From WHSW01 sp963851045 (GTDB lineage: Bacteria > Actinomycetota > Thermoleophilia > Solirubrobacterales > 70-9): a stretch of 64,000 bases of DNA. The notes below the pieces were generated by a model, which was not told the origin of the DNA, did no database searches, and worked only from the letters and a program-made list of their open reading frames with translations. Where the stretch lies: NCBI GenBank assembly GCA_963851045.1, contig CAWKNC010000002.1, forward strand, positions 620,001-684,000. The letters are read 5' to 3'. Numbering within the stretch: position 1 is the stretch's first letter; every line of letters begins with the position of its first letter. A program made the position numbers and the translations under genes. Positions 13,803-21,940 of this stretch are shown piece by piece.

Positions 13803-15940
13803 GCGGCACGAGCGTCGAGGCGAGCCAGGAGCTGACGGCGGAGCAATACGCCGCGATCGTCCAGTACTCCGACGACGCGATCCTCTCGAAGGATTCGACC
13901 GGCCTGATCGCGAGCTGGAATCCGGCCGCGGAGCGAATGTACGGCTATACGGCCGAGGAGGCGATCGGGCAACCGATCTCGATCCTGATCCCAGCTCATC
14001 GCCACGGTGAGGAGGTGCGGATCCTCAAGCGCGTCCTGGCCGGCGATCGAATCGATCACTACGAGACCGAGCGCGTGGCAAAGGATGGCCGGATGCTCAC
14101 GGTGTCGCTGTCGATCTCGCCGATCTATGCACCCGACGGGTCGGTGGCGCTCGCCTCGGTAATAGCCCGCGACGTCACGGCGGTCCATCGCTCGCGCACG
14201 CTCTCATCACGACTTCTCGCCCTCACCACCGCGCTCTCGAAGGAGATCACCTCCGAGCGCACGATCGAGGTGCTGCTCGAGCAGGTCACGGCCGCGCTGG
14301 GCGCGTCCGCCGCCGCTGTCGGCATCGTCGATTCCGCGACCGAGGAGATCGAGCTCCTCGGTAGCGCCGGCCACTCCGGAGCTGGCCTTTCCGGGTGGGA
14401 TCGCTTTCCGCTCAGCGCCGAGGTGCCGATGTCGGTCTCGGTCCGGGCCAACGAGCCGATCTGGACCGCCTCGGCGGAGGAGCTCGTCGAGCGGTTTCCT
14501 GTCCTGACCGGCAGTGATGTGCGCTTTCAATCGCTGGCGGTCATCCCGCTCGCGGTGGATGGGCGCGCGTTCGGCTCTCTCTCGCTCAGCTTTGCCGAGA
14601 GCCGGGACTTCGACGACGCGGAGCGCGCGTTTCTGTTGGCGGCTGGCCAGCAGGCAGCACACACGTTCGCCCGCGCGCAGCTCTACGAGAGCGAGCGCAC
14701 CGCGGCGACGCGCCTCTCCTTCCTGGCGGACGCGAGCGAGGTCCTCTCCTTATCGCTCGACCCCGAGGAGGCGCTGCAGCGCCTGGCGGATCTCGCGGTG
14801 CGCAGAATCGCCGACTGGTGTGCGGTCGACCTCATCGATGACGAAGGCTCATTGCGTCATGTGGCGGTCGCCCACGCCGACCCGCGCCGGGTGGAGCTCG
14901 CTCGCGAGCTGCGTGAGCTCTATCCGGTCGATGAGGGCTCGGATACCGGCGTCGCGTACGTCGTTCGCACGGGCAGCTCTGAGCTCTACCCGGAGGTCAC
15001 GGACGAGATGCTCGTGGGTGCCGCTCAGGATGATGAGCATCTCGAGATGATGCGAGAACTCGGTCTGCTCTCGGTGATGATCGTGCCGCTGGAAGCTCGC
15101 GGGCGCACGTTTGGCGCGCTGACCCTGGTTGCAGCGGAATCAGGTCGGCGTTTTGACGCGAGCGACCTCGAACTTGCGGAGGACCTCGCGCGCCGCGCGG
15201 CCCTCGCAATCGACAACTCGATCCTCTTTCGCCGCGAGCACGAGGCGGCGGTGATCCTTCAGCGCTCGCTGCTTCCCGACTCGTTGCCGCGGATCGAAGG
15301 CCTTGAGTTCGCCGCCCGTTATGAGCCGGCGGCGCCGGGGATCGAGGTCGGCGGCGACTGGTACGAGGTCGTGCAGTGTGCTGACGGCCGGGTCGGCGTG
15401 ATGATCGGCGACGTCGCGGGTCGCGGCATCCGCGCCGCCTCGGTCATGGGCCGCATCCGGCCCGCGCTTCGCGGGTTCGTCGCCGACGGTCACGATCCGG
15501 GCGAGGCGATCGCCCGCCTCGACGCGATGATCAAGGAGGGTGAGCGGGCCGAGCTCACGACCGTGTTCCATCTGCTCTATGACCGGGCAACGCGAACCGC
15601 CGAATACGTCAGGGCGGGCCATCCGCCAGCGCTCATTCGCCTTCCCGATGGCACCGTTGAGGAGCTCAACGGCGTTGGCAGCCCACCGGTTGGCATCCTC
15701 GCGGCCCCCAGGTTCACGGTGCAGACGGCGAAGATCCCCGACGGGAGCCTTCTGCTGCTCTATACCGACGGCCTGATCGAGCGTCGCGGCGAGGACCTCA
15801 TGTCGGCGCTCAAGCGCCTCAAGGCGACGCTGGCCGAATGCCCGGAAGGCGCTCAGGCGTGCCTGGACCGACTCGCGGAGGTCTACCGGGCTGACGCGGT
15901 CCCCGACGATGTGGCAATGCTTGCCATGGCGGTCGTTTAG
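13799..15940 (+). CDS. PAS-GAF-GAF-PP2C phosphatase (RsbU/SpoIIE-like)
   Basis: A 713-aa sensor phosphatase. The ATG at 13799 is chosen because the STAS frame ends at 13802 in an ATGA overlap and because the PAS domain starts about ten residues in. The PAS domain covers about residues 12-125 (AILSKDSTGLIASWNPAAER), followed by two GAF domains (about 145-300 and 320-470). The C-terminal SpoIIE-type PP2C domain has VGGDWYEV, MIGDVAGRGI, LLYTDGLIE and PDDVAMLAM, keeping the metal-binding aspartates. It should dephosphorylate the STAS antagonist in response to a signal sensed by PAS/GAF and so release a sigma factor. The upstream frame is open into this gene because of the STAS frameshift. Confidence 0.92.
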   Translation: MSGTSVEASQELTAEQYAAIVQYSDDAILSKDSTGLIASWNPAAERMYGYTAEEAIGQPISILIPAHRHGEEVRILKRVLAGDRIDHYETERVAKDGRMLTVSLSISPIYAPDGSVALASVIARDVTAVHRSRTLSSRLLALTTALSKEITSERTIEVLLEQVTAALGASAAAVGIVDSATEEIELLGSAGHSGAGLSGWDRFPLSAEVPMSVSVRANEPIWTASAEELVERFPVLTGSDVRFQSLAVIPLAVDGRAFGSLSLSFAESRDFDDAERAFLLAAGQQAAHTFARAQLYESERTAATRLSFLADASEVLSLSLDPEEALQRLADLAVRRIADWCAVDLIDDEGSLRHVAVAHADPRRVELARELRELYPVDEGSDTGVAYVVRTGSSELYPEVTDEMLVGAAQDDEHLEMMRELGLLSVMIVPLEARGRTFGALTLVAAESGRRFDASDLELAEDLARRAALAIDNSILFRREHEAAVILQRSLLPDSLPRIEGLEFAARYEPAAPGIEVGGDWYEVVQCADGRVGVMIGDVAGRGIRAASVMGRIRPALRGFVADGHDPGEAIARLDAMIKEGERAELTTVFHLLYDRATRTAEYVRAGHPPALIRLPDGTVEELNGVGSPPVGILAAPRFTVQTAKIPDGSLLLLYTDGLIERRGEDLMSALKRLKATLAECPEGAQACLDRLAEVYRADAVPDDVAMLAMAVV

Positions 15941-15950
15941 CGTCATTCGT

Positions 15951-18899
15951 ATGGGATTGATCCCATCGCAGATCTCGCGGTCGGCGTCGAGCCTCGGCGC
16001 CGCCGCACAGAACGCGTTCGAGGTCGCTCGGTTCGGCGGGCTCGAGACCGGCGAGGAGGCCTCGCCATTCGAGATCGCCACCGAGCAGCGCACGTTTCGC
16101 CTGCGCCACTACTACCCAGAGGCAGCGTCGGGCCCGCCGATCCTCCTGATCCCGCCCCTGATGCTTGCGTCCGACGTTTACGACGTCTCGCCGGCATCGA
16201 GCGCGGTGACCGTCCTGCACCGCAACGCCACCGACCCCTGGGTGGTCGACTTCGGCGCGCCCGAGCGCGAGGAGGGCGGACTCGAGCGCACGCTCGCCGA
16301 CCATGTCGTCGCGGTCGCGGAGGCCATCGATCAGGTGCGTGAGGCCACCGGGCGCGATGTCCACCTGGCCGGCTATTCGCAGGGCGGAATGTTCTGTTAC
16401 CAGGCGGCCGCGTATCGCCGCGGCGAGGGGATCGACAGCGTGATCACTTTCGGCAGCCCAGTTGATACCCGCGGAGCGCTGCCGCTTGGGATCCCCGAGG
16501 AGGTGGCCGAGCAGGTCGCGGGCGTGCTCGCGGAGCTCTTCGGACGCAGTGCCGTGCCCGCGTGGATGAGCCGAACCGGCTTTCGCTTGCTCGACCCGGT
16601 GAAGGCGCTGCGCCAGCGCGTTGACTTTGTCCGCCAGCTCCATGATCGCGAGGCGCTGCTGCCGCGCGAGCGCCAGCGGCGGTTCTTGATGGGCGAGGGA
16701 TGGGTCGCGTGGCCGGGGCCGGCGGTCGCGGACTTCATGCGTCAGTTCATCGCGCACAATCGGATGCTTCAGGGCGGCTTCGTGATCGAGGACAGCACGG
16801 TCACGCTTGCCGATATCGGGTGCCCTGTGCTCACCGTTGTCGGCGAGGTCGACGAGATCGCGCCAACTCCCGCCGTCCGGGCAATCGTCCGCGCGGCGCC
16901 GCGCGCGGAAATCTTCGAGATGGCTCTTCGCGCCGGACACTTCGGCCTCGTCGTGGGCTCAGCGGCAACCGAGACGACGTGGCCGGCGGTTGCGGCCTGG
17001 GCGCACTGGCGCGAGGGCGAGGGCGAACTCCCAAGCTCGATCCACCGCGTCGATCCCGAGGCACCAGACGCCGATTCCGCCGGGGTCGGCACAAGGCTTG
17101 GCTTTGGTCTCGAGCTGTTGGCTGGGGTCGGTGGCGGGCTTGCCCGTTCACTCACCGGAGCCGCCTCGCGCGCGAGCGGCGGTGTTCGCGTGCTCGCCGA
17201 GGAGGTCACCGGTCAGCTACCACGGCTTGCGCGCCTCGGCCGGCTCAAGCCCGGGACGCGGGTGTCGCTGGGCCTCCTGCTCGACGAGCAGGCGGCCGAC
17301 CATCCGGAATCCGATTTCTTTTTGTTCGAGGACCGCGCCTACTCCCATGAGTCGGTGAAGCGCCGCATCGACAATGTGGTCCGAGGGCTCGTTTCGCTCG
17401 GCGTTCGCCAGGGCGAGCATGTCGGCGTGCTGATGACCACCCGTCCGAGCGGGCTCTCGCTTGTCGCGGCACTCAACCGACTTGGCGCGGTTGCCGTGCT
17501 CATGCGCCCCGACGGACCGGTAGCCCACGAGGCCGAGCTCGGGCAGGTGAGTCGGGTTGTGGCCGACCCCGAGCTCGCGAGCCGCGCGGCCGCCGCTCTC
17601 GATGGCCGAGGCGAGGTGCTGGTGTTGGGGGGCGGGGGAGAGGACCGCGACCTCGGCCAGACCGTGATCGATATGGAGCGCATCGACCCCGATCTGGTCG
17701 AACTTCCCGCCTGGTATCGGCCCAACCCTGGCCGGGCCAGCGATCTGGCCTTCATCCTCTTCACCGGCGAAGGCGAGCGGACCCGGGCGAACCGGATCAC
17801 GAACGGTCGCTGGGCACTCTCGGCTTTCGCGACGGCCTCGGCGGCCGCTCTTTCTGACGCTGACACGATTTACGCGGTCACGCCGATCTACCACCCGTCG
17901 GGGTTGCTGATGAGTATGGGCGGCGCGATCGCGGGTGGCTCGCGGCTGGCGATCGCCCGCGATTTCGACCCAGCGACGTTCTGGACGGAGGTGCGGCGGT
18001 ACGGGATCACGGTTGCCTCGTACACGTGGACGATGCTCCGCGAGATAGTCAACGCCCCAGACGACCCGGCCGAGCACCACCACCCGGTGCGTCTGTTCAT
18101 CGGCGCCGGTATGCCGCGAGGTTTGTGGCGTCGCGTGGCGAGGAGATTCTCGCCGGCGACCGTCCTCGAGTTCTACGCATCAACCGAAGGCGACGCGATC
18201 CTCGTCAATCTCAGTGGCGAGAAGCCCGGATGCAAGGGTCAGCCACTGCCCGGCAGCGCCGGGATCCGCCTCGCCGCCTACGACGTTGCCGGCGGGCGGT
18301 TGCGCGAGGGCGAGGACGGATTCGCGGTCGAGTGTCGCCCGGGCGAGGTCGGGATGCTGCTCACGCGTCTGCGCGGAGTCGTTTCAACCAGCGAGAGCCC
18401 ACTGCGGGGTTTGTTCGAGCCCGGCGACGCCTGGCTCGCCACGGGTGACCTCTTTCGCGCCGACGACGACGGGGACCTGTGGCTGGTCGACCACGTGGGA
18501 TCGCTGATCCGCACCGAACATGGCCACGTGGCCTCGTTTCCGATCCAAGACGCTCTCGGCGACGTTGACGCGATCGATCTCGCCGCGGTCTATGCGATTT
18601 CCGATGAGTCCGAGGGTCGATCGCTGGCGGTCGCCGCGGTCGCGATGCGCGATGGGCGCAAGCTCGATGCCCGCGCGGTCACGCGGGCGCTCTCGATCCT
18701 GCCGGTCGACGATCGCCCCGATCTCGTGCACGTCGTTGACGAGATCCCGGTGACGACCTGGTATCGCCCGAACGTCAGCAAGTTGCGCGCGGCCGGCAAG
18801 CCGAAGCCAGGCCGAGGGGTGTGGCGCCTCGAGGGCGACCGCTACGTCGAGCACCGGCGCAAGGATCGGTCACCACGACCCACCGCCTCCGCCGCCTGA
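15951..18899 (+). CDS. Fused alpha/beta hydrolase (PHA-synthase-like)-AMP-binding acyl-CoA synthetase
   Basis: A 982-aa two-domain protein. Residues up to about 370 form an alpha/beta hydrolase of the PHA-synthase/PhaC type: AGYSQGGMF carries the nucleophile (Ser where PhaC has Cys), VVGEVDEIAP the acid and RAGHFGLVVG the His. From about 430 an ANL-superfamily domain follows. Several ANL motifs are degenerate. The P-loop, normally TSGTTGxPKG, reads FTGEGERTRANRI; the A5 region is FYASTEG; the hinge region is WLVDHVGSLI; and the C-terminal catalytic Lys region is TTWYRPNVSKLRAAG. It may activate or transfer acyl chains, or have lost adenylation. The start ATG 15951 is 11 bp after the phosphatase stop. 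The tail overlaps the convergent DUF2207 gene by 30 bp. Confidence 0.82.
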   Translation: MGLIPSQISRSASSLGAAAQNAFEVARFGGLETGEEASPFEIATEQRTFRLRHYYPEAASGPPILLIPPLMLASDVYDVSPASSAVTVLHRNATDPWVVDFGAPEREEGGLERTLADHVVAVAEAIDQVREATGRDVHLAGYSQGGMFCYQAAAYRRGEGIDSVITFGSPVDTRGALPLGIPEEVAEQVAGVLAELFGRSAVPAWMSRTGFRLLDPVKALRQRVDFVRQLHDREALLPRERQRRFLMGEGWVAWPGPAVADFMRQFIAHNRMLQGGFVIEDSTVTLADIGCPVLTVVGEVDEIAPTPAVRAIVRAAPRAEIFEMALRAGHFGLVVGSAATETTWPAVAAWAHWREGEGELPSSIHRVDPEAPDADSAGVGTRLGFGLELLAGVGGGLARSLTGAASRASGGVRVLAEEVTGQLPRLARLGRLKPGTRVSLGLLLDEQAADHPESDFFLFEDRAYSHESVKRRIDNVVRGLVSLGVRQGEHVGVLMTTRPSGLSLVAALNRLGAVAVLMRPDGPVAHEAELGQVSRVVADPELASRAAAALDGRGEVLVLGGGGEDRDLGQTVIDMERIDPDLVELPAWYRPNPGRASDLAFILFTGEGERTRANRITNGRWALSAFATASAAALSDADTIYAVTPIYHPSGLLMSMGGAIAGGSRLAIARDFDPATFWTEVRRYGITVASYTWTMLREIVNAPDDPAEHHHPVRLFIGAGMPRGLWRRVARRFSPATVLEFYASTEGDAILVNLSGEKPGCKGQPLPGSAGIRLAAYDVAGGRLREGEDGFAVECRPGEVGMLLTRLRGVVSTSESPLRGLFEPGDAWLATGDLFRADDDGDLWLVDHVGSLIRTEHGHVASFPIQDALGDVDAIDLAAVYAISDESEGRSLAVAAVAMRDGRKLDARAVTRALSILPVDDRPDLVHVVDEIPVTTWYRPNVSKLRAAGKPKPGRGVWRLEGDRYVEHRRKDRSPRPTASAA

Positions 18900-20702
18900 G
18901 AACCCGCCGCCTCCGCCGCCCGAAAAGCCACCTCCGCCGCCGCTCGACGAGCTCTCCGGCGCGACCTGCGAGGCGAAGCCGCTGGAGAAGCTCGCGCCGT
19001 TGAAAGCGCTGCTTTGGACCGAACCCGAGAAGATGTAGGCGCTCCAGCCATCGGCGGTTCTTGACGCCTCGCCGACCGGGGTCGGGATCCGACCGGAGGC
19101 GATCATCCGGTCCGCGGTTCCGAATGCCACGCCGTAGACGAGGATTCGCTTCCACAGCTCGAGCGTCGCGGGCGGGTCGTCCTTGAGCCGCGGAAAGTCC
19201 TCGGTCCAATGGGCGAAGGCCGCCCAGCTCGCGCAGCGATCGACGTAAGCGCGGTCTATGCGCTTGAACCAGACGTCGGGGAGCGCCGCGAGGATCGCGA
19301 AGGTGAGACCGGCAAGCGCAAGCGGGAAGACCAGTGAGCCACCGTCGGCGGCGTGTACGAAAGCAATGACGACCTGAAGCGCGACGGCGGCGATGATGGC
19401 CCCGTAGCGCGGCACGTTGAGGTTGCGATCCCAGGCGAGCTGACCCTCGTCGGCCGCCGAGATCTTCTCGGTCATCCGTTCCCAGCGCCCGCGCCAGAGG
19501 TCCGAGTGCTTCGGGACCTTGTCCTTCATCTCGCTGAGGGCGACCTGCTCGCCATCGAGCAAAAGGTCGAAGAACTCGAGCACCTCCTGCTCGTAGGGCG
19601 TCAGTTCGCCAGCCGGGCGATCGTTGGGTGCCTTGGCCTTCAGGGCGAGGTCGAGCTTCTCATCTTCGGTCGTTGCCGCCTCGGTCTCGTAGTAATCGCG
19701 ATCGATGAGATCGAGGAGCGTTGCGAGCACGACGTCGTCTGAATCGACGCCCTCACGCGCCAGTCCGTAGGCCAGCGCGGGTGGAGCATCGTCGGGTGGC
19801 TCGGGCAGGTACTCGGGTATCGATTCCGGGTGTTCGCGGGCCACGCGCGCGAGCAGGAACTGCACCAGCCCAGCCAGCGCAGCGAGACCCACGATCAGCG
19901 CGAGCCAGTTGTCCTCGACAAAGCGTTCGAGACGGTTGGCGAACGAGTTGTAGTCGTCGTCGAGCGCCTGCTCTTCGGCGAGGATCGCGGGCAGCCCGTC
20001 GCCCTCGCGTTGCTGAGCGCCGGAGACGTCCTGCGTGGACGTCCGCGGGATCGTCACCCTGAACTCGACCGCCGTCCCAGCGTCGATGCTCTCGGCCTGC
20101 AACCGCGCGACTCCCTCTCCGCGCTCGGTCTCGCCGTCGACCGTGCGCGGATGGCCCCAGACGCGGTACGCGTCGTTGGCGGGATCGAGAACCGGGTTGG
20201 CGAGGCTGGCGGTCAGATGATCGAGCTCGAAGCTCCACTGATCGCCCCACACAGCCCAGCCGACGTCGATCACGTCGTCGTAGGCGATCGGGCCGCCGAC
20301 AACGCGATAGGAGAGGTCGTAGGTGCGCTCCTCATCGCTTGCGCGGTAGTGCCAGACGATTCGAAACGTGTTGCCGAAACGCTCCGTGCCGAAGACCCCG
20401 GGCCGGTCGTCGCTGCCCAAAACGGTGTTGCCGCCAGGCTGAAAGACGGTCGCGCCCTGTTGCAGGCGAACGTCCTTGATCCTCTCGCCACGAAGCAGGT
20501 TGATGTCGCGGTATGAGCCCTGGAAGCTGCCGTCGTATTCGTAGGTGAGATGTTCGATCACCAGCAGGCTTCCGTCGTCCGCCAGGCTGAGCTCGACGTC
20601 GGCGTCGATGACGTCCGCGCTACGCGCTGACGCCGCCGGCGCGAGCACGAGCGCCAGCGCCAGGGCGGCCAGCAGACCAATCGTCAGCCTCCGCACGCTC
20701 AT
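18870..20702 (-). CDS. DUF2207 membrane protein with Gly-rich tail
   Basis: A 610-aa exported membrane protein. A signal peptide is followed by an extracellular beta-rich DUF2207 domain (about 30-240), a transmembrane helix (about 265-290), a cytoplasmic region and two more helices (about 440-485). The C-terminal part ends in repeats of GGGGGFSGG leading to a final Ser-Trp, the usual tail of this family. The function is unknown. It is regularly paired with LemA proteins, as here: its ATG overlaps the LemA stop by 4 nt. Its 3' end lies inside the convergent synthetase gene, so the glycine codons also encode the synthetase's last residues on the other strand. Confidence 0.9.
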   Translation of the reverse strand: MSVRRLTIGLLAALALALVLAPAASARSADVIDADVELSLADDGSLLVIEHLTYEYDGSFQGSYRDINLLRGERIKDVRLQQGATVFQPGGNTVLGSDDRPGVFGTERFGNTFRIVWHYRASDEERTYDLSYRVVGGPIAYDDVIDVGWAVWGDQWSFELDHLTASLANPVLDPANDAYRVWGHPRTVDGETERGEGVARLQAESIDAGTAVEFRVTIPRTSTQDVSGAQQREGDGLPAILAEEQALDDDYNSFANRLERFVEDNWLALIVGLAALAGLVQFLLARVAREHPESIPEYLPEPPDDAPPALAYGLAREGVDSDDVVLATLLDLIDRDYYETEAATTEDEKLDLALKAKAPNDRPAGELTPYEQEVLEFFDLLLDGEQVALSEMKDKVPKHSDLWRGRWERMTEKISAADEGQLAWDRNLNVPRYGAIIAAVALQVVIAFVHAADGGSLVFPLALAGLTFAILAALPDVWFKRIDRAYVDRCASWAAFAHWTEDFPRLKDDPPATLELWKRILVYGVAFGTADRMIASGRIPTPVGEASRTADGWSAYIFSGSVQSSAFNGASFSSGFASQVAPESSSSGGGGGFSGGGGGGFSGGGGGGSW

Positions 20703-21274
20703 GCCGGCGAGAGGTCGACCTGCGGCGTCGCCTCGGAGCCGACCGGCGCATCGAAGAACTCGCGGCGCTCGAAGCCGAAGAGGCGCGCGACGATCACCGC
20801 GGGAAAGATCTGAATCAACGTGTTGTAGGTCTCGACCGTGTCGTTGTAGACACGCCGCGTGATTGCGATCTGGTCCTCGGTCTCGCGCAGATCGGTGGCC
20901 AGCTGTGAGAAGTTCTGCGACGCCTCGAGCTCGGGGTAGGCCTCGGCGACGACGAGAAGCCTGTCGGTTGCCTGCTTGAGCGTGTTCTCAGCGACGGCTC
21001 GATGGGGCGGGGTTGCGGCGGAGTCGACGACGGCCGTGGTGCGAGCCTGGGTGACGCTCTCCAGCGTTCCGCGCTCGTGGCTCGCATAGCCCTTGACCGC
21101 CTCGACCAGTGCCGGGATCAGGTCGTGGCGACGACGCAGGGCTACGTCGATCTGCGCCCAGCTGTTTTCGGTGATCTGGCGTTTGGCGACCATCCGGTTG
21201 TAGGTGAGCCAGACGAACGCGCCCGCAACGGCGATCACGGCAAAGACGATGACGAGCGCGGTCACGCTCGGCAA
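20699..21274 (-). CDS. lemA: LemA family protein
   Basis: A 191-aa protein with one N-terminal transmembrane helix (residues 4-24) and a helical-bundle domain. Family motifs are clear: WAQIDVALRRRHDLIPALVEAVKGYASHE (signature split here), LLVVAEAYPELEASQNF, and QLATDLRETEDQIAITRRVYND. LemA proteins are small membrane-anchored helical proteins of unknown biochemical role. The gene overlaps DUF2207 by 4 nt and lies 9 bp after the TetR stop on the same strand, so read-through from tetR is possible. Confidence 0.93.
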   Translation of the reverse strand: MPSVTALVIVFAVIAVAGAFVWLTYNRMVAKRQITENSWAQIDVALRRRHDLIPALVEAVKGYASHERGTLESVTQARTTAVVDSAATPPHRAVAENTLKQATDRLLVVAEAYPELEASQNFSQLATDLRETEDQIAITRRVYNDTVETYNTLIQIFPAVIVARLFGFERREFFDAPVGSEATPQVDLSPA

Positions 21275-21283
21275 TCTACGGTT

Positions 21284-21889
21284 CTATGGCTCCAAACGCG
21301 CGAGAAGCCAATCCGCATGGGTGACGAGGCGCTCGATCGAGTACTCGGCGGGATCGGTGAGCAGCAGGCGGGCCGCCTCATCGGACACGGCCGAGAGCGT
21401 CCGCGCCGTCAGTTGGGGATCCGGGGATTCGCTTCCTGAACCGAGCCCCGGTCTCACGACCTCCGCCAGGGCAAGCACGACCGCATCCCGACCCGCTGTG
21501 ATCCGTTCCCGCAACACCGGTGGAGCCCCCTCGGGCGGCATCAGGACCAGTCGCCAGGTGACCGGGTCGGCTGCGACCGCCTCGAGGTAGCCGCGCAGCG
21601 CAGAGAGCAGGTCCTCGCGTCGACTCCTCCTATCCCCCGGCTGCGGGAGGACCGTGGCCAGCTGAGCCAGCGCTCGGATCCCCTCGCGCTCGACCATCGC
21701 CTCCAGCAAAGACGGGAGGTCATCGAAATGTCCGTAGACGACCGGGCGGGTGATCCCCGCGCGGCGGGCGACGGCCTCGATCGAGGCCCCGTGGAAGCCG
21801 ATCTCGCCGACGATTTCCTTGGTGACGTCCAAGAGCTGCTCGCGGCGCTGCTCGGCGTTCATGCGCTTGCGTTTCGCCTCCACCACCAT
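21284..21889 (-). CDS. TetR family transcriptional regulator, likely controls the adjacent monooxygenase operon
   Basis: A 201-aa regulator. The N-terminal helix-turn-helix lies at about residues 14-60 (EIVGEIGFHGASIEAVARRAGITRPVVYGHFDDL), typical of TetR proteins. The C-terminal ligand domain shows no recognisable ligand. It is divergent from the Baeyer-Villiger-type monooxygenase at 21941. The 51-bp gap carries a palindrome (21912-21929) and a further GTTAC half-site (21898-21902). It therefore probably represses both genes and responds to a monooxygenase substrate; this is inference from layout. Confidence 0.9.
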   Translation of the reverse strand: MVVEAKRKRMNAEQRREQLLDVTKEIVGEIGFHGASIEAVARRAGITRPVVYGHFDDLPSLLEAMVEREGIRALAQLATVLPQPGDRRSRREDLLSALRGYLEAVAADPVTWRLVLMPPEGAPPVLRERITAGRDAVVLALAEVVRPGLGSGSESPDPQLTARTLSAVSDEAARLLLTDPAEYSIERLVTHADWLLARLEP

Positions 21890-21911
21890 TGTGCTAGGTT
21901 ACAGTACCGAA

Positions 21912-21929
21912 AGTTACACGAGCGTAACT
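21912..21929. promoter_or_regulatory. Palindromic operator for the divergent TetR regulator
   Basis: AGTTACACGAGCGTAACT has 6-bp perfect outer arms (AGTTAC/GTAACT) and two further symmetric positions. It lies between the tetR start (21889) and the monooxygenase Shine-Dalgarno (AAGGAG, 21930-21935), the usual position of an autoregulatory TetR operator. Another GTTAC occurs at 21898. Confidence 0.7.
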
Positions 21930-21940
21930 AAGGAGCGACG

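Noticed and set aside
13448..15940. A single 830-aa STAS-PAS-GAF-PP2C fusion protein
   Set aside because: The residues between the STAS start and ATG 13799 are out of frame with the rest of the STAS domain and look like nonsense. The second STAS half is intact in the +1 frame, so a frameshift fits better.
18890..18960. Tandem CCTCCGCCGCC units as a CRISPR or microsatellite element
   Set aside because: They are the codons of the Gly-rich DUF2207 tail; no regular spacers exist.
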